A stretch of DNA of 61,233 nt, from positions 1 to 61,233 of the forward strand of contig JASHPW010000005.1 in NCBI GenBank assembly GCA_030037895.1, given 5' to 3'. The notes below the pieces were generated by a model. The model was not told the DNA's origin. It was given only the letters and a program-made list of their open reading frames with translations, and did no database searches. The stretch is from Xanthobacteraceae bacterium. GTDB lineage: Bacteria > Pseudomonadota > Alphaproteobacteria > Rhizobiales > Xanthobacteraceae. The position numbers were made by a program, and so were the translations under genes. This document shows positions 44,517-53,971 of the stretch, one piece after another. Within the stretch, counting starts at the first letter, position 1. Each line of letters starts with the position of its first letter.

Positions 44517-47500
44517 ATGTCCATGTCCCTGATGACGACGCGGCGTTTTGCGCCTCTATTCTGGTGCCAATTCTTCTCGGCGTTCAGCGACAACTTCCTC
44601 AAGACGGCGCTGGTCTTCGTGATCCTGTTTCAGATCGCCGGCGCCAACTCCGCGGCGTTGATCACGCTCGCCGGCGCGACGCTCATCGCTCCGTTCTTCC
44701 TGCTCTCCGGGCTCGGCGGCGAACTCGCCGATCGCTACGACAAGGCCGTCGTGGCGCAGCGCCTGAAGCTCGTCGAGATCGGCGTCGCCGCGCTGGCGGT
44801 GACCGGCTTCGCCCTTCATTCGCTGCTGCTGCTTTTTCTCGCGGTGCTCTCGTTCGGAACGATCGCCTCGCTGTTCGGCCCGATCAAGTACGGCATCCTG
44901 CCCGACCATCTCGCGCGCGAGGAACTGCCGTCCGGCAACGCGCTGGTCGAAGGCGGGACCTTCCTCGCCATCCTCATCGGCACCATCGTCGCCGGCGTCG
45001 CCGCCAAGGGCGGCGGCGATCCGATCCATTTTGCCTGGCTGATGATGGTGTCGGCGTTGGCGTGCTGGATCGCGAGCCGGTTCATCCCGCCGAGCGGCGA
45101 AGGCGCGCCCGAACTCAAGATCAACCGCAACATCTTCGCCTCGACCGGCGCTCTCATCAGGTATGTGCGCGCCGAACCGCGGTTGTGGTGGGGCGCGCTG
45201 GTCACCAGTTGGTTCTGGCTCGTGGGCGCGCTGGTGCTGTCGCTGTTGCCGCCGCTCGTGACCTTCAACATCGGCGGCAGCGAGACGGTGGTGACCCTCT
45301 TCCTCACCATATTCTCGGTGGCGGTCGCGATCGGTTCGGCGTTTGCCGCCTGGCTCGCTCACGGCCGCATCGTTCTCCTGCCGACGCTCGTTGCCGCCGT
45401 GTTGCTCGGTTTGTTCTCTCTCGATCTCGGCTGGACCATTTCCGCCGTCGCGCCCGCGACGCATCCGCTCGGCATCGGCGGGTTCTTCGCCTCGCGCTAC
45501 AGCGTTCACCTCGCGATCGATCTCGCCGGGCTCGCGCTCGCGGGCGGCTTGTTCATCGTGCCGACGTTTACCGCGGTGCAGGCCTGGGCCGGCGCCGACC
45601 ACCGCGCCCGCGTCGTCGCCGCCGTCAACGTGCTCAATGCCGCCTTCATGGTCGTCGGCGCGATCATCCTCGCCGTATTGCAAAAGCTCGGCTTCGGCGT
45701 GGGGTTTCTCTTCGCCCTCATCGGCGTCGCCAACCTCATCGTCGCCGTCATCGTCGGCCGCACCATGCCGGCGGGCTGGCTGAACGATTTTCTGTCGATC
45801 GTCTTCCGCGCTTTCTTCCGCCTCGAGGTCAAGGGCCTGGAGAATATCGACAAGGCCGGTCACAACGCCATCATTGCGCTCAACCATGTGAGCTTTCTCG
45901 ATCCGCCGCTGGCGACGGCGATCCTGCCGAAGCGCCCGGTCTTCGCCATCGACGTGGCGATGTCGAAGCGCTGGTGGATCCAGCCCTTCCTCAAATTCGT
46001 GCGCACCATGGCGCTCGATCCGCTCAAGCCGATGGCGCTGCGCACCATCATCAACGCCGTGCGCGACGGCAACATGCTGGTGATATTCCCGGAGGGACGC
46101 ATCACCGTCACCGGCAGCCTGATGAAGATCTACGACGGCGCCGCGATGATTGCCGACAAATCCGACGCGATGGTGGTGCCGGTGCGCATCGACGGACCGC
46201 AGGCGACGATCTTCAGCCGGCTCAAGAGCACGCAGGTGCGCCGGCGGCTGTTCCCGAAGATCACGGTGACGATCCTCGAACCGGTGAAGCTCAACATCGA
46301 TCCGGCGCTCAAGGGGCGCAAGCGGCGGCTGGCCGCCGGGGCCGCGCTTTACGACGTGATGTCCAACCTGATCTTCCGCACCACCCCGACCGACCGCACC
46401 ATCGTCGAAGCGGTCATCGAGGCGGCGCACATTCACGGCGGGAAGTGGCCGATTATCGAGGACCCGACGAGCGGACGGTTGACCTACAAGCGGCTCCTCC
46501 AGGCGACCAGGATCCTCGGCGCCAAGTTGATGCCGCTGGCGCCGGAACGGCGCGCCGTCGGCGTCATGCTCCCGACCGCCAACGGCGCGGCCGTGACCGT
46601 GCTCGCGCTGATGTCCGCCGGACGCGTTCCGGCCATGATCAACTTCACCTCGGGAGCCGCCAACATCCTCGGCGCCTGCCGCGCGGCGGAAGTCGACACC
46701 ATCCTCACTGCCCACGCCTTCGTCGAGAAGGCGCGGCTCGAAAAGCTCATCGCCGCACTCGAAGGCAAGGTGCGCATCGTCTATCTGGAGGACATTCGCA
46801 AGACCGTGACCTTCGCCGACAAGCTGCGCGGCGCCTTACGGGCAAAAAAGCCCTTGGTCGAGCGCAAAGCCGATGATTGGGCGGTGATTCTGTTCACCTC
46901 CGGCACCGAAGGCGTGCCCAAGGGCGTGGTGCTCTCGCATCGCAACGTGCTCGCCAACGTGGCGCAGGCCGAAGCGCGCATCGATTTCGGCCGCGAGGAC
47001 CGGTTGTTCATGGCGCTGCCGGCGTTCCACTCCTTCGGCTTCATGGGCGGCATCGTGTTGCCGCTCATCTCCGGCGTGCCGACCTATTTCTATCCCTCGC
47101 CGCTGCACTACCGCACCGTGCCGGAATTGGTGTACGGCATCTGCGCCACCTATCTGTTCGGCACCGACACGTTTCTTGCCGGATATGCGCGCATGGCCAA
47201 CCCTTACGACTTCCGCTCGCTGCGCTGCGTGATCGCGGGCGGCGAGCCGGTGAAGGATTCGACGCGTCAGGTGTGGATGGAAAAGTTCGGCCTGCGCATC
47301 CTCGAAGGCTACGGCGTCACCGAGACGTCGCCTGTGGTTTCCTTCAACACGCCGATGTTCAACAGATACGGCAGCGTCGGCCGCCTGTTCCCCGGCATCG
47401 AAGTGCGGCTGGAGAAAGTCGAAGGGGTCGAGGGGGGCGGTCGCCTGTTCGTCAAGGGGCCGAACGTGATGCTCGGCTATCTGCGCGCCGACCGTCCCGG

Positions 47501-47924
47501 CGTGCTCGAGCGGCCGCCCGAAGGCTGGCATGACACCGGCGATATCGTCAGCATCGACGAGCAGGGCTATATCGCCATCAAGGGCCGCGCCAAGCGCTTC
47601 GCCAAGATCGGCGGCGAGATGATCTCGCTCGCGGCCGTGGAAATGCTCGCGGCCGAGCTGTGGCCGAACTATATCTCCGCGGTGGCCACGGTTCCCGACG
47701 CCCGCAAGGGCGAGCGCCTGATCCTGGTCACCGACAAGCACGGCGCGACGCGCGCCGACTTTCAGGCCTATGCCCGCAGCAAACACGCCTCCGAACTGAT
47801 GTGTCCGGCCGAAGTCATCGTCCTCGACAAGCTGCCGCTGCTCGGCTCCGGCAAGCCCGACCTCATGGCGCTGCAGAAATTCGTAAACGAGCAGACGGCG
47901 GCCAAAGCCGCGGCCGCGGAGTAA
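44517..47924 (+). CDS. aas: Aas: LplT-like transporter, acyltransferase and acyl-ACP synthetase fusion
   Basis: Inner-membrane protein of 1135 residues with three modules. Residues about 1-420 are an MFS transporter of LplT type (FAPLFWCQFFSAFSDNFLKTAL start, 12 helices). About 430-640 is a PlsC acyltransferase: NHVSFLDPPLATA (HX4D) and IFPEGRITVTG. About 650-1135 is an AMP-forming acyl-ACP synthetase: ILFTSGTEGVPKGVVLSH, YGVTETSPVVSFN, GWHDTGDIVSIDEQGY, and C-terminal LPLLGSGKPD with the lysine. Together they import lysophospholipid and re-acylate it, a membrane repair and fatty-acid scavenging route. In E. coli LplT and Aas are separate genes; the fused form is frequent in alphaproteobacteria. 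Confidence 0.92.
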   Translation: MSMSLMTTRRFAPLFWCQFFSAFSDNFLKTALVFVILFQIAGANSAALITLAGATLIAPFFLLSGLGGELADRYDKAVVAQRLKLVEIGVAALAVTGFALHSLLLLFLAVLSFGTIASLFGPIKYGILPDHLAREELPSGNALVEGGTFLAILIGTIVAGVAAKGGGDPIHFAWLMMVSALACWIASRFIPPSGEGAPELKINRNIFASTGALIRYVRAEPRLWWGALVTSWFWLVGALVLSLLPPLVTFNIGGSETVVTLFLTIFSVAVAIGSAFAAWLAHGRIVLLPTLVAAVLLGLFSLDLGWTISAVAPATHPLGIGGFFASRYSVHLAIDLAGLALAGGLFIVPTFTAVQAWAGADHRARVVAAVNVLNAAFMVVGAIILAVLQKLGFGVGFLFALIGVANLIVAVIVGRTMPAGWLNDFLSIVFRAFFRLEVKGLENIDKAGHNAIIALNHVSFLDPPLATAILPKRPVFAIDVAMSKRWWIQPFLKFVRTMALDPLKPMALRTIINAVRDGNMLVIFPEGRITVTGSLMKIYDGAAMIADKSDAMVVPVRIDGPQATIFSRLKSTQVRRRLFPKITVTILEPVKLNIDPALKGRKRRLAAGAALYDVMSNLIFRTTPTDRTIVEAVIEAAHIHGGKWPIIEDPTSGRLTYKRLLQATRILGAKLMPLAPERRAVGVMLPTANGAAVTVLALMSAGRVPAMINFTSGAANILGACRAAEVDTILTAHAFVEKARLEKLIAALEGKVRIVYLEDIRKTVTFADKLRGALRAKKPLVERKADDWAVILFTSGTEGVPKGVVLSHRNVLANVAQAEARIDFGREDRLFMALPAFHSFGFMGGIVLPLISGVPTYFYPSPLHYRTVPELVYGICATYLFGTDTFLAGYARMANPYDFRSLRCVIAGGEPVKDSTRQVWMEKFGLRILEGYGVTETSPVVSFNTPMFNRYGSVGRLFPGIEVRLEKVEGVEGGGRLFVKGPNVMLGYLRADRPGVLERPPEGWHDTGDIVSIDEQGYIAIKGRAKRFAKIGGEMISLAAVEMLAAELWPNYISAVATVPDARKGERLILVTDKHGATRADFQAYARSKHASELMCPAEVIVLDKLPLLGSGKPDLMALQKFVNEQTAAKAAAAE

Positions 47925-47964
47925 TCGTTATCTTTTCCGCCGGCCTCGGGCCGGCCGCCCCAAA

Positions 47965-49197
47965 TCAGGCGGCGGCTCGCTGCCAGAGGCGCTTCGTGGC
48001 GAGCGCCGCGCCCTCCGAGAGCGCCTTGAGCTTCGCCCAGGCGACCTGCGGATGCACGCGGCCGCCGAGCCCGCAATCGGTCGAGGCGATGACGTTGTCG
48101 CGGCCGACCGCCTCGGCAAAGCGGCAAATCCGGTCGGCGACGGTCTCGGGATGCTCGATCAGATTGGTCGAGTGGCTGACCACGCCGGGCAGGATCTTCT
48201 TGCCCGCGGGCAGCTTCACGTCCTTCCACAGCTTCCACTCGTGCTCGTGGCGGACGTTGGCAGCCTCGAAGGAATAATAGTCCGCGTTGATCCCGAGCAT
48301 CAGGTCGACAAGGTGCTTCATGGGAATGTCGGTGGAATGCGGGCCGTGCCAGCTTCCCCAGCACAGGTGGAAGCGGATTTTGCTGGAAGGAAGTCCCTTG
48401 ATCGCGTGGTTGAGCGCGTCGAGGCAAAGCTTCGTGTAACGCCGGTAGCCCTCGACGGTCGGTTCCTTTTTCGACTGGTCCCAACTTTCGCCGATCGCCG
48501 GGTCGTCAAGCTGCAAGGTGAAGCCGGCGTCGATGATCGCCTTGTACTCCTCGCGCATCGCGTCCGCGCAGGCGTACATCAATTCCTCCTCGGTCTTGTA
48601 GTAGTCGCTGGCGAAGCGCGAGCAACTCGCCGGCGCCACCGCGTTCATCCAGCCGTCCTTGATTCCCGCCGCCGCCAGCGCGGCTTTGAGGTTGGCGATG
48701 TCGCGCTGGATCGCCCGCTGTCCCTTGTACTTGATCGGGCCGGTGACCAGGGGGCTATAATGAGTCATGAACTGTTCGGGCAGGTTGCAACCGGACTGCG
48801 GGTCCGCGTAGGCTTCGGCGAACTTGTTGAAGTCCCGGCGATCCGGCCAGCTCCCCAACTCGAAAGCGCCGGGCGTCAAGGGTTTGATCGGCGCCAATGG
48901 TTTCTTCCAGAGCCCGATCTCGACGACCTCAACGCCGGTCAGGCGCCGCACCACATACGACCACCACGAGCCGTAATCATAGGCCCAGCCCATCGTGTGG
49001 CCGAGCTCGCCGTCGTTGATGAGGTCGATGCCGGCCTCCTTCTGGCGGCGGACGACATCCGCCACCGCGCCCTTGAGTTCCTTCTCGAAAGCGGTCTCGT
49101 CGGCCGAATGTTCGACGGTGCGCTGATGCGCGGCGGCGATCAGCTTCTCTGGGCGCGGCAGGCTCCCCACGTGGGTCGTCAGGATCCGGTCAGCCAT
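47965..49197 (-). CDS. MetE C-terminal-like (cobalamin-independent methionine synthase II family) protein
   Basis: Protein of 410 residues, one TIM-barrel of the UROD/MetE superfamily rather than a full MetE (about 750). Seen: TTHVGSLPRPEKLI at the start, DLINDGELGHTMGWAYDY, LQLDDPAIGE, IRFHLCWGSWHGPHSTDIP (zinc ligands His and Cys), YSFEAANVRHEHEW and ASTDCGLGGRVHPQVAWAKL (zinc Cys). The barrel and thiolate-activating zinc site suggest a methyl- or alkyl-transferase to a thiol, like MetE or epoxyalkane:CoM transferase. The real substrate is unknown. The ATG at 49197 is chosen; the earlier start of the frame at 49248 is unlikely. No riboswitch was recognised in 49198-49460. Confidence 0.85.
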   Translation of the reverse strand: MADRILTTHVGSLPRPEKLIAAAHQRTVEHSADETAFEKELKGAVADVVRRQKEAGIDLINDGELGHTMGWAYDYGSWWSYVVRRLTGVEVVEIGLWKKPLAPIKPLTPGAFELGSWPDRRDFNKFAEAYADPQSGCNLPEQFMTHYSPLVTGPIKYKGQRAIQRDIANLKAALAAAGIKDGWMNAVAPASCSRFASDYYKTEEELMYACADAMREEYKAIIDAGFTLQLDDPAIGESWDQSKKEPTVEGYRRYTKLCLDALNHAIKGLPSSKIRFHLCWGSWHGPHSTDIPMKHLVDLMLGINADYYSFEAANVRHEHEWKLWKDVKLPAGKKILPGVVSHSTNLIEHPETVADRICRFAEAVGRDNVIASTDCGLGGRVHPQVAWAKLKALSEGAALATKRLWQRAAA

Positions 49198-49460
49198 CTT
49201 TTCCTCCCGATTTTTGTGAGCGTTGCGCCGGGTGCGGCAGTGCGCCACCCGTTACGGCGGTTCTATCAAAAAACGCTCCTCATCGGCAAGGCGTCCGCGG
49301 CGCGGCTGCCGGACTGGATCATCGCACGTGATCGTTTGCGGCGCGGATGGGCGGGCGCCCGCACGAACGGCTGCATCAGCAACATACGTCCGCATGTTCC
49401 GGGAATTCGCGTTTGGAGATTTCAGCAGTTCCGCGACAGCGATTTTACAATTCCCGGTCA

Positions 49461-50849
49461 TTACGTGCGCGAAGTGCGCGCCTCTCTCTTCTCCAGCACC
49501 CGATCGACCATCGCGCCGGCCTCGCCGAGATAATGCGTCGGATCGCACAGCCGCGCGAGTGCCGCGCGGTCGAGGTGCTTGGCGATCTCCTCGTTCTCGG
49601 CGAGCAGATCGACCAGCGGCCGGCCGGTGGTGGTGACTTGACGGCAGAGGTCGTAGACGAGATCGTGCGCGTATTGGCGGCCGAGATGCGGGCCGAGCCG
49701 CATCATCACCGCCTCGGAGGCGATGAGCCCGCGCGTTACGTCGAGATTGGCGCGCATCTTCTTCTCATCGACCTGCAAGCCGGTCACCACGAAGCGGGTC
49801 TGTGCCAGCACGCCGGCAGTCAGACAGAAGATTTCCGGCAGCACGATCCATTCGATCTCCCAGGGGCCGGTGGCGCGCTCGTGGTCTGCGACCATGGCGT
49901 CAAGGAGCGCGGCGACCTCCTGGCGCACCACCGCGTTCAGCGCGGTGATGTAGACCGCGGAGATCGGGTTGCGCTTCTGCGGCATGGTCGACGACGAGCC
50001 GCGGCCTTCCTGGAACGGCTCGGAGAGCTCCGCGACTTCGGTCTGCATCAACAGTTTCACGTCGAAAGCGAGCTTCGCGCAGGTGCCGGCGAGGAGGCCG
50101 AGGAAGCAGCCGACCTCGGCGATCGAATCGCGCATCGTGTGCCAGGCGATCTCCGGCGCGCCGAGTCTCAGCTCCTTCATCAGTTCGGCCTGCACGTTGA
50201 GGCCGCGTCCGCCCAGCGAGGCGAGCGTGCCGGCCGCCCCGCCGAACTCGCCGACCAGCGCACGCCCGCGCAGCTCCTGCAGCCGCTGCCGGTGGCGTTC
50301 GAACGCCGCCAGCAAAGTCGCCATCTTGTAGCCGAAGGTGATCGGTACCGCCTGCTGCAGGTTGCTGCGGCCGGCCATCGGCGTGTCGCGGTATCGGCGC
50401 GCGAGGCGCCCGAGCGCGTCGGCGATCGCTTCAATGTCCGCTTCGATCAGGGCGAGCGCCTCGCGAATCTGCAGCACGGTGGCGGTGTCGGTCACGTCCT
50501 GCGTGGTCGCGCCCCAATGGCACCACTCGCCGAGCCGGTCGTGGCAGAGCGCGACGAGCTGCTGCACCACCGGCAGCACCGGATAGCCGATGCGTTCGGT
50601 CTGCGCCTTTAGCTTAACGAAATCGATCTCGGCGGCATGGCAATGGCGGCCGATTTCGTCGGCCGCCGCGTGCGGAATAACGCCGAGCCGCGCCTCGACT
50701 CGCGCCAGCGCCGCCTCGATGTCGAGATATTTCTGCACGCGGCTCTCGTCGGAGAACACGCGCCGCATCGCCGCGGTCGAGAAGATGTCGCGGAACACGG
50801 CGGAATCGACGACGGTTGCCGAACTCGTCGCGGGCGTTGTCGCAGGCAT
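49461..50849 (-). CDS. Fumarase/adenylosuccinate lyase superfamily lyase (PurB/PcaB-like)
   Basis: Protein of 462 residues of the class II fumarase superfamily. Seen: DIEAALARVEARLGVIP, WGATTQDVTDTA (substrate-binding), the superfamily signature GSSSTMPQKRNPIS with the catalytic Ser loop, and a C-terminal domain DLVYDLCRQVTTTGRPLVDLL. The pattern fits adenylosuccinate-lyase-family proteins close to 3-carboxy-cis,cis-muconate cycloisomerase (PcaB). A housekeeping purB is typically shorter and begins with a different N-terminus. No pca or purine genes are adjacent, so the substrate is open. ATG at 50849; divergent from the Tad operon. Confidence 0.83.
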   Translation of the reverse strand: MPATTPATSSATVVDSAVFRDIFSTAAMRRVFSDESRVQKYLDIEAALARVEARLGVIPHAAADEIGRHCHAAEIDFVKLKAQTERIGYPVLPVVQQLVALCHDRLGEWCHWGATTQDVTDTATVLQIREALALIEADIEAIADALGRLARRYRDTPMAGRSNLQQAVPITFGYKMATLLAAFERHRQRLQELRGRALVGEFGGAAGTLASLGGRGLNVQAELMKELRLGAPEIAWHTMRDSIAEVGCFLGLLAGTCAKLAFDVKLLMQTEVAELSEPFQEGRGSSSTMPQKRNPISAVYITALNAVVRQEVAALLDAMVADHERATGPWEIEWIVLPEIFCLTAGVLAQTRFVVTGLQVDEKKMRANLDVTRGLIASEAVMMRLGPHLGRQYAHDLVYDLCRQVTTTGRPLVDLLAENEEIAKHLDRAALARLCDPTHYLGEAGAMVDRVLEKREARTSRT

Positions 50850-50893
50850 GGCTCAAGTCTCACGCTGGCGTAAATTTCGTAAAGGTTATCTGT

Positions 50894-50911
50894 TCGCTTC
50901 GAACAAAGCGA
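50894..50911. promoter_or_regulatory. Inverted repeat upstream of the Tad operon
   Basis: TCGCTT at 50894-50899 and AAGCGA at 50906-50911, six-base spacer, in the 227-bp region between the divergent lyase and cpaB genes. It may be an operator for either direction. No clear -35/-10 pair was identified, and the remainder of 50850-51076 shows nothing else. Confidence 0.3.
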
Positions 50912-51076
50912 TACACGTCCCGTAAAGAATACGCATTGAAGCAATGTTCAGCATAGGCCGAGAAGCCTCGGCGGTTTCCCCGCGGGCGCACCGCAGTTTC
51001 ACCAATTCCACACCAGCGGCGGACCAATACTCGCCGCGAACAACCAAAGAATTCGACGCGTCATCAGGGGACGGAC

Positions 51077-51955
51077 GTGCGCACCAGTACAATCGTGATG
51101 GTCGCCTTTGCGGTTCTGTTCGGGCTGCTCGCCGTGTTCTTGGCGCAGACATGGCTCAACAATCAGGCCGAACAGCGCCTGCGCAGCCTTGAGGCGCAGG
51201 GGAAGTCGGGCCCGGCGGCGCGCACCATCGTCGTCGCCAGCCGGGCGTTGCGGTTCGGCGACGAGCTTCGCGCCGCGGCGCTGCGCGAGGTGGCCTGGCC
51301 GGGGAACGCGCTGCCGGCCGGCGCCTTCGCCAAGATCGCAGACCTCACCGCAAGCAAGCGCATCGTGCTGATGCCGATCGACGCCAACGAGGCGATCCTC
51401 GCCTCCAAGATCACCGGTCCGGGCCAGCGCGCCACGCTCTCGGCCATGCTGCACGAGGGCATGAAGGCGGTGACCATCCGAGTCAACGATGTCGAGGGCG
51501 TCGCCGGCTTCGTGCTGCCCGGCGACCATGTCGATGTCGTGCTGACGCGGCAGACCGACAAGAGCAAGGCGACGAACGACGTGGTGATCCAGAACGCGCG
51601 CGTGCTCGCGATCGACCAGTTGGCAGACGCGCGTGCGGAGAAGCCTTCCGTCGCCAAGGCGGTGACGCTGGAAGTCAACGTCATCGACGGCCAGAAGCTC
51701 GCGCTCGCTTCCGCGGTCGGGACGTTGTCGCTGCTGCTGCGCAAGGCCGGCGAGATGGACGAGGAAAGCCGGCGGCGGGTCACTCTCCTCGATCTGGGGA
51801 GCGCCGCCGCGCCGTCGAGCGACGCACGCTTCGTGACCGTCCGCGTGACGCGCGCGTTCCGGCATGAAGCAAGCAAACACGATGAATACAGCGTGCCGGT
51901 CGAGGGCGGAACGCGTTCTGCCGCCCTTTCCGGACGCGAGCCGGCGCACGACTAA
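51077..51955 (+). CDS. cpaB: Flp pilus assembly protein CpaB/RcpC
   Basis: First gene of the Tad (tight adherence) pilus operon, 292 residues. An N-terminal membrane helix (STIVMVAFAVLFGLLAVFLAQTWL) is followed by an SAF domain (TIVVASRALRFGDELRAAALREVAWP), then EGMKAVTIRVNDVEGVAGFVLPGDHVDVVLTR, the RcpC/CpaB core. It is thought to assist secretin assembly or bind peptidoglycan via the SAF fold. Start is GTG at 51077 with AGGGGACGG ahead. It heads a seven-gene run to 58664, all on the same strand with short gaps. Confidence 0.92.
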   Translation: MRTSTIVMVAFAVLFGLLAVFLAQTWLNNQAEQRLRSLEAQGKSGPAARTIVVASRALRFGDELRAAALREVAWPGNALPAGAFAKIADLTASKRIVLMPIDANEAILASKITGPGQRATLSAMLHEGMKAVTIRVNDVEGVAGFVLPGDHVDVVLTRQTDKSKATNDVVIQNARVLAIDQLADARAEKPSVAKAVTLEVNVIDGQKLALASAVGTLSLLLRKAGEMDEESRRRVTLLDLGSAAAPSSDARFVTVRVTRAFRHEASKHDEYSVPVEGGTRSAALSGREPAHD

Positions 51956-52034
51956 CGGAGATCGTGCGCGGCGGCGAATTGGGGCGTGAACTTGAGCTTG
52001 GGGACAACGAGTGAGTGAATCGCGGGAGGCCGAC

Positions 52035-53564
52035 GTGAACAGCCGGTATGAAAATGCAAAGCACATCGCCGGCGAATGCCGGCCGCATTCGGACGGGGGC
52101 ATGACACTCGGGAGGTTCCGGCCGCGCTGCCAATTGGTGGCGGCGCTGGTCGCGATGATCGTCATGCTGCTCGCGCTCGCGACCGGCGAGTCGCAGGCGC
52201 AGCAGCGCATCGCGCTGGCGAATTCCGCGCATACCACGACGGTGACGGTGACGGTCGGGAAATCACTGGACGTCCACACCGATCAGAGCTTCGTCGACAT
52301 TACGGTCGGCGATCCCGAGGTCGCCGACGTGAACCCGCTCACCGATCACGCGTTGTCGATCCTCGGCAAGAAGATCGGCACGACGCGGGTCACGGTGTAT
52401 GACGAGAACAAGAAGCCGGTCGGCATTTTCGACATCGAGGTGTCCTACGACATCCCGCAGCTCAGCGCCGAGATCGCGCGCTTCACCGGCGGCGGGATCA
52501 GGGTGTCGTCGGTCAACGGCCGGATCATGCTGAGCGGCACCGCGCCCGACGCCGTCACGCTCGACAAGGCCGTGACCGTCGCCCGCCAGTTCGCACCGGA
52601 TGTCCTCAACGTCGTCCAGGTCGTGCAGCCGCAGCAGGTCATGCTGCAAGTGCGCTTCATCGAGGTCTCGCGTTCGGCGAGCCGCGAGCTTGGCGTACAA
52701 TGGAACGTATTCGGCAGTTCGGCAGTCGCCAATATCGGCAACCAGGTCAGCGCCAGCCAATTGCCGATCACCAATTCGTCCATTTCGTCGGCGGTCGCCG
52801 CCGGCGTACTCTCCGGTACGGCGCCATTCGGCTTTCTCGTCGGCCAACTGTCGAACAAGCTGCAGGTGGAGGTCAATGCGCTCGAACAGAAAGGTCTTGC
52901 CCGTAGTTTGGCGGAACCCAATCTGGTGACCCTGTCGGGCGAGACCGCCAGTTTCCTCGCCGGCGGGCAAATCTACATCCCGGTGCCGCAAGCGCTCGGC
53001 ACGGTGACGTTCGCTCCCCAGCCCTACGGCGTCGGGCTTTCCTTCACGCCGACCGTGCTCAAGGACGGCACCATCAACCTGGTGATCAAGCCGGAGGTGA
53101 GCGAGCTCGACACCAGCAACACCGTGACGGTGTCCGGCACTTCGGTGCCCGGACTCATCGTGCGCCGGGCCTCGACCACGCTCGAACTGCGCGACGGCCA
53201 GAGCTTCATGCTGGGCGGCCTGTTGCAGAACGACAGTCAAACCGCGCAGGACCAGTTGCCATGGGCCGGCGACGTGCCGGTGCTCGGCACGCTCTTCCGC
53301 TCGAGCCAGTACCAGAAGAACGAGACCGACCTCGTCATCATCGTCACGCCGCACATCGTCCGCCCGCTGCCGCCGAGCGCGCCCATTCATACGCCGTTCG
53401 ACGACACGTTGCCGGCGAACGACGTCGATTTCTTCCTGATGGGCCAGCCCGAGGTCAGCCCGGCGCTCGCGCGCCTCGCCCTCGGAGCGCTGAGCAGGCC
53501 GTATGTCGGACACATCCTCGATTTGCCGAAGAAAGGGGGAATCTATGTCTCGGCCAAGGACTAA
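52035..53564 (+). CDS. cpaC: Tad pilus secretin CpaC/RcpA
   Basis: Outer-membrane secretin, 509 residues from the GTG at 52035, chosen because GGGAGG lies five bases upstream; GTG 52011 and ATG 52101 are alternatives. A signal peptide lies around LVAALVAMIVMLLALATGESQAQ. Residues about 60-130 are the pilus-family N domain (KSLDVHTDQSFVDITVGDPEVADVNPL), then a BON-like repeat (SVNGRIMLSGTAPDAVTLDKAV). The secretin channel shows FIEVSRSASRELGVQWN, LNALEQKG-type VNALEQKGLARSLAEPNLVTLSGE, VGLSFTPTVL and the C-terminal ETDLVIIVTPHIVRPL. It forms the pilus exit pore. The next gene overlaps its 3' end by 20 bases. Confidence 0.92.
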   Translation: MNSRYENAKHIAGECRPHSDGGMTLGRFRPRCQLVAALVAMIVMLLALATGESQAQQRIALANSAHTTTVTVTVGKSLDVHTDQSFVDITVGDPEVADVNPLTDHALSILGKKIGTTRVTVYDENKKPVGIFDIEVSYDIPQLSAEIARFTGGGIRVSSVNGRIMLSGTAPDAVTLDKAVTVARQFAPDVLNVVQVVQPQQVMLQVRFIEVSRSASRELGVQWNVFGSSAVANIGNQVSASQLPITNSSISSAVAAGVLSGTAPFGFLVGQLSNKLQVEVNALEQKGLARSLAEPNLVTLSGETASFLAGGQIYIPVPQALGTVTFAPQPYGVGLSFTPTVLKDGTINLVIKPEVSELDTSNTVTVSGTSVPGLIVRRASTTLELRDGQSFMLGGLLQNDSQTAQDQLPWAGDVPVLGTLFRSSQYQKNETDLVIIVTPHIVRPLPPSAPIHTPFDDTLPANDVDFFLMGQPEVSPALARLALGALSRPYVGHILDLPKKGGIYVSAKD

Positions 53565-53940
53565 CGCCGCGACGCGCACGGTCGCAGCCGTCGTAACGCT
53601 CGGCGCGGTGCTCGCCGGCTGTTCCGACATCTACTTCGACCGGCGCGACACGATTGCGCTCTCCGGCGGCGACGCCGTCGCCGCGAACATGGCCGAGCAG
53701 ACGGTCGACCCGTGGCCGCCGCATAGCGGCAACACGAACATCGCGTTCAACGGCGAACGAATGCAGCGTGCGGTGCAGTGCTACCGCGCCGACAAGGTCG
53801 CTCGACCAACCGATCTCAACACGACGGTGGTCCCCGGCTCCACTCCGTCGACCACGACAGGGTCTTGCGAGGGCCAGATGAATAGCGGCAGCGCGCAACC
53901 GGCGGGCAACGCCACGGTGGCCGCCGAGCCCGGCAAATAA
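53545..53940 (+). CDS. Small CpaD-like pilus lipoprotein
   Basis: Predicted lipoprotein of 131 residues: signal AAVVTLGAVLAGC with lipobox LAGC (Cys about residue 27), then SDIYFDRRDTIALSGGDAVAANMAEQTVDPWPP. It occupies the cpaD position between the secretin and cpaE, but is shorter than CpaD (about 200-230) and has a low-complexity Thr/Gly/Ala tail (STTTGSCEGQMNSGSAQPAG). The N-terminal DRRDTIALSGGDAVAAN motif is typical of the short rhizobial pilus proteins at this place. Probable outer-membrane partner of the secretin. Overlaps cpaC by 20 bases. Confidence 0.75.
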   Translation: MSRPRTNAATRTVAAVVTLGAVLAGCSDIYFDRRDTIALSGGDAVAANMAEQTVDPWPPHSGNTNIAFNGERMQRAVQCYRADKVARPTDLNTTVVPGSTPSTTTGSCEGQMNSGSAQPAGNATVAAEPGK

Positions 53941-53971
53941 TGTCGGCGCCCGCGCCATGCGAGCCTGAACC

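Noticed and set aside
44556-46715. 719-codon minus-strand frame
   Set aside because: Antisense to aas; extremely rich in Arg/Gly/Asp as expected for a complement frame.
49198-49460. Cobalamin or SAM riboswitch ahead of the MetE-like gene
   Set aside because: No B12-box or SAM aptamer core recognised, and the protein is not full-length MetE.
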